Source: Nitrosopumilaceae archaeon (GTDB taxonomy: Archaea; Thermoproteota; Nitrososphaeria; Nitrososphaerales; Nitrosopumilaceae). Taken from it: a stretch of DNA of 14,308 bases. Of this stretch, positions 12,839-14,308 are shown in pieces. The stretch lies in NCBI GenBank assembly GCA_020027255.1, contig JAHRAP010000089.1:1-14308 (forward strand). The letters run 5' to 3'. How positions within the stretch are numbered: position 1 is the first letter of the stretch; each line of letters opens with the position of its first letter. The notes beneath the pieces are model-generated. The model was given only the letters and a program-made list of their open reading frames with translations. It ran no database searches and had not been told where the DNA came from. The position numbers and the translations under genes were made by a program.

Positions 12839-14308
12839 TTATTTGTTGAAGAACAAATTCATATCCTGTGATGTTTTTAAATCAGCCAATACAGATAAAC
12901 AAGAAATTATTCTGTTTAATATCAAATTATCAATACCTATTTTAGCAGTTAATTTATCCCAATTATCACGTATCCAAGGCCATATTATTTTTGTAGCGTA
13001 CGGATTATTCACCATATTAACTATAGGCACATGCATGTTTTGAGAACGTACATTTGGTGTTAAAGAAAAATTAAGTGTTTTAATTAACAGTGAAGGATCT
13101 TGAAAATTGCACAATGCAATAAGTAAAATTGTTTTTTCTTCTTGAGTGGCAGCTTCGTTATGAAACAAAATTAAATCCTCATATGTATTAACATCTCCAT
13201 ACCATGCAGATAATGTAAAAATAATTTCACGTAAATCTGGATTTATTTTTTTATTTTTTTTGTAATGTCTAAACATTGTTTTCGATCTTTTGATTATTGA
13301 GATTTGACCAAATTTTCCAAGCATGATAAATATAGAATTACGCAGCAATATGTCTAAATTGGTATTTATTTTATTCCAGTTTAATTTATTGTATATTCTA
13401 TCAAGATAATTCAGCGTATATTTTTTGATCATTACAGAAAAGTTTCTTGGATGCGATACCAAATACAAGAATTTTAAATTATTAATTATATCATTCAAAC
13501 ATAAATAATCATTTTCATTACAATACGCAGATGTTAACAGTTCTAAATATTCTTGTATCTTGATTTGATTTGATATGCATAATGCAAAAAAATCATTTTG
13601 AATAGCCCATCTATCAATATTATTTAGTTTAAATGATTTAATTAATGGTAGTAATTTACGTAGTAGCTGTTTTTGATAATTGATTCTCATAAATACGCTA
13701 CGCGAAGAATTTATTATTGGCAACATATCGTTTATTTTAATTTTTTTGGTTCGTGTTGTTAACAAATCTAGTTGCTTTTTCGTAGTACCAATAAATATTG
13801 GTATTTTCCATAATCTTTCATCGTTGGTGGTTATTTTATTTAGCGAAAAACATTTTTGAGATAATGAAACAGAATTTTGATCAATTTTTTTTATATGTAA
13901 TATTGGAAAACCTTTTTGTTTTATCCATGCAATCATAATCTTCCTGATATTTTGGTTCAATGTACTATCTATAGAATCCCATAAATCATCACCAGTTGCA
14001 TTTTTATAGGCATTAACTTTGATATACTTTTGTAAGCATAATTTCATGTTATTTTCACCTATGTAATGTTCTAACATGCGCAAAATGCAACATCCTTTTT
14101 CATAACTAATTTCATCAAATATTTCGTTTATTTCGTTAGTTTTCGTAACTTTAACATCTATAGGATGAGTAGAATTTAATGAATCTAATTTCATAGAATT
14201 CATTGAACTTTCAAGAAATTGGTTTGAATAATACCATTTCGGAAAAAAATAATTTACTACTTTGATAGACAAAAAGGTTGCAAAACTCTCATTCAACCAT
14301 AAATCGTT
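12839..14308 (-). CDS. M1 family aminopeptidase, 5' truncated by window, early stop
   Basis: This is a zinc metallopeptidase of the gluzincin M1 family (tricorn-interacting-factor F2/F3 or aminopeptidase N type), removing N-terminal residues from peptides released by the proteasome or tricorn. The right window edge cuts the gene. The visible frame begins NDLWLNESFATF, which contains the third zinc ligand Glu; the HExxH motif must lie just beyond the edge. YEKGCCILRMLEHYIG follows, with the transition-state Tyr of the family, and then several hundred residues of ERAP1-like helical domain. The frame ends at TAA 12839 after NLFFNK, about 30 residues short of the expected end, and the missing tail is encoded in the same frame downstream. 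If that helix is needed, the protein may be impaired; otherwise it is a slightly shortened enzyme. The gene lies upstream of meaB on the same strand. Confidence 0.9.
   Translation of the reverse strand, partial: NDLWLNESFATFLSIKVVNYFFPKWYYSNQFLESSMNSMKLDSLNSTHPIDVKVTKTNEINEIFDEISYEKGCCILRMLEHYIGENNMKLCLQKYIKVNAYKNATGDDLWDSIDSTLNQNIRKIMIAWIKQKGFPILHIKKIDQNSVSLSQKCFSLNKITTNDERLWKIPIFIGTTKKQLDLLTTRTKKIKINDMLPIINSSRSVFMRINYQKQLLRKLLPLIKSFKLNNIDRWAIQNDFFALCISNQIKIQEYLELLTSAYCNENDYLCLNDIINNLKFLYLVSHPRNFSVMIKKYTLNYLDRIYNKLNWNKINTNLDILLRNSIFIMLGKFGQISIIKRSKTMFRHYKKNKKINPDLREIIFTLSAWYGDVNTYEDLILFHNEAATQEEKTILLIALCNFQDPSLLIKTLNFSLTPNVRSQNMHVPIVNMVNNPYATKIIWPWIRDNWDKLTAKIGIDNLILNRIISCLSVLADLKTSQDMNLFFNK

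Noticed and set aside
12839..12841. Programmed readthrough or an amber pyrrolysine codon in the aminopeptidase
   Set aside because: The codon is TAA, not TAG, and no readthrough context or pyrrolysine machinery is visible, so a plain nonsense change or sequence error is the simpler reading.
1..14308. CRISPR array, insertion sequence, integrase, tRNA or rRNA
   Set aside because: I found no regularly spaced repeats, transposase-like frames, terminal inverted repeats or recognisable RNA genes on either strand; composition is uniform across the window.

Overview
The window is a strongly AT-rich, gene-dense stretch of archaeal chromosome. The gene set points to an ammonia-oxidising thaumarchaeon (Nitrososphaerota, Nitrosopumilus-like). 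It has a family B DNA polymerase with a PCNA-binding tail, a Hef-type helicase without its nuclease half, an archaeal-type short triosephosphate isomerase, a UbiA/MenA-type prenyltransferase, pyruvate phosphate dikinase, and the MeaB, methylmalonyl-CoA mutase large subunit and epimerase genes used in the 3-hydroxypropionate/4-hydroxybutyrate carbon fixation cycle. AT-rich TATA-like boxes lie about 27 bp upstream of several start codons, as expected for leaderless archaeal mRNAs. The placement rests on gene content and motif recall; no database search was possible.

Layout. Positions 1-2931 hold three minus-strand genes: a MenA-like prenyltransferase, a DUF2203 protein and a Hef-like helicase. 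Each has its own apparent promoter. A 71-bp divergent promoter region follows. Positions 3003-9488 are on the plus strand: a dCMP deaminase whose end overlaps a TTG-initiated PolB gene, then triosephosphate isomerase and pyruvate phosphate dikinase. A 288-bp convergent spacer (9489-9776) carries two adjacent hairpins just after the dikinase stop. Positions 9777-14308 are on the minus strand: epimerase, mutase large subunit and MeaB in one tight operon read from a promoter at about 12715, then the 3' part of an M1 aminopeptidase that runs off the right edge.

How the genes fit together. The mutase operon interconverts methylmalonyl-CoA and succinyl-CoA for autotrophic CO2 fixation. Pyruvate phosphate dikinase and triosephosphate isomerase would carry the fixed carbon upward into sugars. 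The deaminase, polymerase and helicase form a nucleotide supply, replication and fork repair group. The prenyltransferase probably serves quinone or other isoprenoid synthesis.

Most of the window is ordinary core genome, and I see no undescribed multi-gene system, mobile element, CRISPR array or RNA gene. The most unusual point is the aminopeptidase gene: an in-frame TAA (12839-12841) cuts it, and the same frame then continues for 30 more codons that look like the normal family C-terminus. Other points to check are the hairpin pair behind the dikinase gene, a PIP-like tail on the nuclease-less helicase, and the overlapping deaminase/polymerase pair with a forced TTG start.
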